NCBI GenBank assembly: GCA_963746275.1 | Contig: CAVVAX010000026.1 | Coordinates: 1 to 64,000, forward strand | Direction of reading: 5' to 3' | DNA length: 64,000 nucleotides | From: JAEULH01 sp963746275 | GTDB taxonomy: Bacteria; Pseudomonadota; Alphaproteobacteria; Rhodospirillales; Defluviicoccaceae | Shown here: in pieces, positions 60,716 to 64,000 of the stretch | Position numbering within the stretch: position 1 is the stretch's first letter | How the letters are laid out: each line of letters opens with the position of its first letter | Position numbers and translations under genes: made by a program | The notes under the pieces: model-generated | Database searches by the model: none | What the model was told of the DNA's origin: nothing | The model's input: the letters and a program-made list of their open reading frames with translations, nothing else

Positions 60716-61924
60716 ATGGCTGAGGTGCAGGCGGGCGTACCACGGATCCGGCCCGGCTATGGCCCGGCCGTGCTCGGCTACGGCTTTCGCCCGTTCTTCT
60801 TTGCTGCGGCGCTGTGGGGCGTGGTGTCCATGGCGTTGTGGATCCCGATGATCGTGGGCGTGCCGGTGTTGGCGAGCGCCTTCGAGCCGCTCCGCTGGCA
60901 TGCCCACGAGATGCTGTTCGGCTTCGTCGGTGCCGCCGTCAGCGGCTTTCTCTTGACCGCCATTCCCAACTGGACCGGGCGGCTGCCGCTGCAGGGCCTG
61001 CCGCTCCTGGGCCTCGTCCTGCTGTGGCTGGCTGGGCGCATCGCCGTGGCCATGTCGGCGGTCATCGGCGCCGGTCCGGCCGCCGTGATCGACCTGTCCC
61101 TGTGGGTCGTGCTGCTCGGCGTGGTGCTGCGGGAAATCCTCACCGGCAAGAACTGGCGCAACCTGCCAATGGCCGGGGCGCTGGCGCTGTTTCTCCTCGC
61201 CAACGCGCTGATGCACGCGGAGTTGCTGGGGTGGGGAGAAACCGGCGCGCTGGGCTGGCGCCTCGGCATCGCCGTCATCGTCATGCTGATCGTGCTCATC
61301 GGCGGGCGGATCGTGCCGAGCTTCACCCGCAACTGGCTGGCCAAGCGTGGACCCGGGCCGCTGCCGGCACAGTTCGGCGGGCTCGATCGGGCGACGATGG
61401 CCGCTACGCTGGTCGCCGTGCTGGGCTGGGCCGTGCTGCCGGACTCCCCGATCACCGGCGCGCTGACCGCCCTGGCGGCGGTGCTGAATGCCGTCCGCCT
61501 CGGCCGCTGGCAGGGCCACCGCACGGCGGCCGAGCCGCTCGTCTTCGTGCTCCATCTCGGCTACGTCTGGATCGCGATCGGGCTTGCGTTCCTTTCCGCC
61601 AGCATCCTCTGTCCTGCGTTCCCTCCACTCGCCCCGATCCACGCCTTCGGCGCCGGTGCATTCGCCACCATGATGTTGGCGATCATGACCCGGGCCACCT
61701 TGGGCCACACCGGCCGGACGCTGCACGCCGGGCTCGCAACCAGTGTCGTCTACCTCCTGGTGACCCTGGCCGCCTTGTTGCGCCTCGGCGCGACGTTCGT
61801 GCCGGCGCTGTACACGCCACTGCTGCATTCCGCCGCCGGCGCCTGGATTGCCGCTTTCGGCCTCTACCTCGCGGTCTACGGGCCGATGCTGCTGCGGCCC
61901 CGGCCCGACGGCAAGCCGGGTTGA
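60716..61924 (+). CDS. nnrS: NnrS family haem-copper membrane protein
   Basis: About 402 residues with twelve predicted membrane helices. LGYGFRPFFFAAALWGVVSM, WHAHEMLFGFVGAAVSGFLL, TAIPNWTGRLPLQGLPLLGL, IGGRIVPSFTRNWLAKRGPG and IMTRATLGHTGRTL are hallmark segments with the conserved His residues. NnrS proteins are linked to nitric-oxide and nitrosative-stress tolerance and denitrification regulons. The ATG at 60716 has GGGAGGAGAGAGC upstream; an earlier in-frame start lacks similarity. No other denitrification gene is in the window. Confidence 0.92.
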   Translation: MAEVQAGVPRIRPGYGPAVLGYGFRPFFFAAALWGVVSMALWIPMIVGVPVLASAFEPLRWHAHEMLFGFVGAAVSGFLLTAIPNWTGRLPLQGLPLLGLVLLWLAGRIAVAMSAVIGAGPAAVIDLSLWVVLLGVVLREILTGKNWRNLPMAGALALFLLANALMHAELLGWGETGALGWRLGIAVIVMLIVLIGGRIVPSFTRNWLAKRGPGPLPAQFGGLDRATMAATLVAVLGWAVLPDSPITGALTALAAVLNAVRLGRWQGHRTAAEPLVFVLHLGYVWIAIGLAFLSASILCPAFPPLAPIHAFGAGAFATMMLAIMTRATLGHTGRTLHAGLATSVVYLLVTLAALLRLGATFVPALYTPLLHSAAGAWIAAFGLYLAVYGPMLLRPRPDGKPG

Positions 61925-61934
61925 GGCGGCGCGG

Positions 61935-63277
61935 CTACAGGTAGCGGAGCACCAGGTAGACGTTGGCGATGACGATGCTCACCAGCATCGTCGGGAACGC
62001 CACCTTCATGTAGGGGACGAACCGGATCGGGTGGCCGGCCCGCTCGGCCAGCCCCGCAACCGTGAGGTTGGCCGAGGCGCCGATGAGCGTGCCATTGCCG
62101 CCGAGACAGGCGCCCAGCGACAGCGCCCACCACAGCGGCAGCAGGCCTTCGGGGCCGCCAAACGTGGGCGCCATGTTCTGGATCAGCGGGATCATGGTGG
62201 CGACGAAGGGGATGTTGTCGATGACCGCCGAGAGGATCGCCGAAGACCAGAGGATGGCGATCGCTGTCGTCGCCAAGTCGCCGCCGGTGAGCGCCACAAG
62301 CTTCTCGGCGGCGAGCTTCAGCAAGCCCGTCTGCTCGACGCCGCCAACGACGATGAACAGGCCAATGAAGAAGAAGATCGTGATCCACTCGACCTCGTTG
62401 AAGATCGTCTGCACCCGCTCGCTCTGCTCTTCCGCCGGGTGGCCGAAGCAGTAGAGCAGCATCAGGAGCGCCGCGCCGAACAGCGCGGTGGTTGCCGGCT
62501 GGATGCCGAAGGGGTGAGCAAAGACGAAGCCGGCGATGACCAGCGCGATGACCACGAGCGACTGCACCAGCAGGCGGCGATCGGAGATGGCGCCGACGGC
62601 ATCGAAGCGCATGATCCGGCCCGCGCCTCCGGTGTGGCCGTCAGCTTTCGGCCCCACAGCACGTGGAAAAGGGCGCAGGTGACGAGCAGCGCGACCGTCA
62701 CGATCGGCGCCAGGTTGAACAGAAACTGGTTGAAGGTGAGCCCGACCAGCGAGCCGATGAGGATGTTCGGCGGGTCGCCGATGAGCGTCGCCGTGCCGCC
62801 GATGTTGGAGGCGAAGATCTGCGAGACGAGGAACGGATACGGCGACACGCCGAGCTCCTCGGTGATGACCATTGTCACCGGCACGACCAGCAGCACCGTG
62901 GTGACGTTGTCGAGGAAGGCCGAGACGACCGCGGTGATGATCTGCAACATGAACATGATGCCGGCCGGATGCGCCCTGGCCTTGCGCGCCGCCCAGATCG
63001 CCAGGAACTGAAACACGCCGCAACGCTTGGTGATGGCGACGATGATCATCATGCCGACAAGCAGGCCGATGGTGTTGAAGTCGACCCCGCGGACCGCTGC
63101 CTCCTGGGTCATGATGCCGAGCAGGATCAGGAGCGTCGCGCCGAGCAGGGCGATGATGGCGCGGTTGACCTTCTCGCTCATGATGACGGCATAGGTGGCG
63201 ACCAGGACCGCCGTGGCAGTCCACATCGGATTGAGGCCGAACAGCAGGTGAGCCGATACCGTGGCGTGCGGTTCCAT
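61935..63277 (-). CDS. ArsB/NhaD-type (ion transporter superfamily) antiporter, one frameshift
   Basis: About 447 residues, some eleven membrane helices. N-terminal half: VNRAIIALLGATLLILLGIM, FNTIGLLVGMMIIVAITKRC, SAFLDNVTTVLLVVPVTMVI and FASNIGGTATLIGDPPNILI. A shift near 62620 leads to the second half with FNEVEWITIFFFIGLFIVVG, SAVIDNIPFVATMIPLIQNM and LGGNGTLIGASANLTVAGLA. The paired D-N-V/I-P and G-G-(T/N)-xT-LIG motifs define the family of Na+/H+ and arsenite exporters; the ion is not determined. ATG 63277 has GGGAGA upstream. Convergent with nnrS. Confidence 0.88.
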
Positions 63278-63426
63278 GTCGTCTCCCGGGCTTGAGCCGG
63301 CGCCTCCGCGGCGCATCATCGATGCTCGACGGACCGCGTGGACGCATGGCGTCTCCTTTGTAAGCGTTGTCCCGCCGGCGCCCGGGATATACATCGGCCT
63401 TCATGCACGGCGCGAAGGAAAACGGG

Positions 63427-63919
63427 ATGAGCGGGCGCATGGCTGGGCCGCGAGCGCTGGGCGAGGCCGTCGCCGCGCTGACGCGTCCGATCGTCGGCAA
63501 GCGCGGTTTCGTTCGCGGCGGGCTCATCGCCGAGTGGGTGACGATCGTCGGCGAGCGCTTGGCGGCCAGCAGCCTGCCCGAGCGGGTGAGCTATCCCCCG
63601 AAGCAGAGCCGTGGCGGCACCCTGCACCTTCGCGTCGCCTCCGGGAGCCTGGCGATGGAGCTGCAGCACCTCGAGCCGGAGCTGATCGAACGGATCAACG
63701 GCTACTTCGGCTACGACGCGATCGGCCGGGTGCGGTTGATCCAGGGACCGCTGCCGCAGACGGCACCCGCTGCGACGCGGCCGCTCCCGCCACGGGCGCT
63801 TGACCGAAGCAGAGGAGGATGCGCTGGCCGACCGGCTTGCCGGCATCGGCGACGCCGAGCTGCGTGCGGCACTGGCTGCGCTCGGACGCGCCGTCCTGGC
63901 CCGCGGCTCGTCGTCGTGA
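63427..63919 (+). CDS. DUF721 (DciA-like) protein, one frameshift
   Basis: ATG 63427 opens MSGRMAGPRALGEAVAALTR, GFVRGGLIAEWVTIVGERLA, GGTLHLRVASGSLAMELQHL and RINGYFGYDAIGRVRLIQGP, the DUF721 fold. An indel near 63800 changes the frame to LTEAEEDALADRLAGIGDAE and AALGRAVLARGSSS with the stop at 63917-63919. About 164 residues. DUF721 proteins related to DciA load the replicative helicase; alphaproteobacterial members often precede a DsbA-like thioredoxin gene, which would lie beyond the right edge. Confidence 0.82.
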
Positions 63920-64000
63920 CCCCTGTCCCCGCCGGGGGTTGCCGGCAGGGCCGCCGGGCCGGCAGCTTGTGCGGCTCCGCCGCCGGCGCTATAGTGGATC

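Overview
The window is GC-rich (about 70%) chromosomal DNA from an alphaproteobacterium, most likely a member of the Rhodospirillales or a near relative. The evidence is the division and cell-wall cluster in the order mraZ-rsmH-ftsL-ftsI-murE-murF-mraY-murD-ftsW-murG-murC-murB-ddl-ftsQ-ftsA-ftsZ followed by bamD-recN-ligA, an alphaproteobacterial FtsZ tail, a meso-diaminopimelate-type MurE, and intergenic hairpin repeats. Species cannot be named from the sequence.

Layout. 1-4.6 kb: the integrase end of a mobile element inserted at the 3' end of a tRNA-Arg(CCT) gene (integrase, an unknown protein, a triplicated AlpA-like HTH gene, a toprim protein and the start of a helicase/primase gene that runs off the left edge). 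4.8-6.1 kb: a GDT1-family transporter and folE. 6.3-17.7 kb: a nitrogen-scavenging block, urtABCDE (urea ABC transporter) followed by ureDABCEFG (urease), with a good sigma-54 promoter match in front of urtA. 18-21.1 kb: the ferrous-iron operon feoA-feoA-feoB-feoC (minus strand). 21.5-26.9 kb: tautomerase, HIT protein, both propionyl-CoA carboxylase subunits (pccB carries a 332-bp tandem duplication) and a Mop-type molybdate-binding protein. 27.6-35.4 kb: mnmA, an HOD-like alpha/beta hydrolase, a MntA/HepT toxin-antitoxin pair beside a serine-recombinase remnant, a CBS protein, an EF-hand protein, an SDR, a DjlA-like protein, an EamA transporter and an amidase. 35.4 kb: RNase P RNA. 36.1-59.4 kb: the dcw cluster and its downstream genes, preceded by a four-repeat MraZ operator and a LexA-type box. 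59.4-64 kb: a broken ImmA/IrrE-type regulator, nnrS, an ArsB/NhaD-like transporter and a DciA-like DUF721 gene.

How the genes fit together. urt plus ure import urea and hydrolyse it to ammonia. In the dcw block nearly every gene overlaps the next by ATGA or GTGA, so translation is probably coupled from mraZ to ftsZ. lpxC, often found between ftsZ and bamD in alphaproteobacteria, is absent there and a repeat occupies the gap.

Quality caveat. More than 30 single-base frameshifts interrupt genes that should be intact (rsmH, ftsL, ftsI, murE, ddl, mnmA, urtB, urtC, ureC, feoB and others). Where they can be localised they look like +/-1 errors in short G/C runs, so most are probably sequence errors and not pseudogenes. 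They also create false in-frame fusions (mraZ-rsmH, urtC-urtD, possibly murD-ftsW). Coordinates for such genes are given as the full inferred span.
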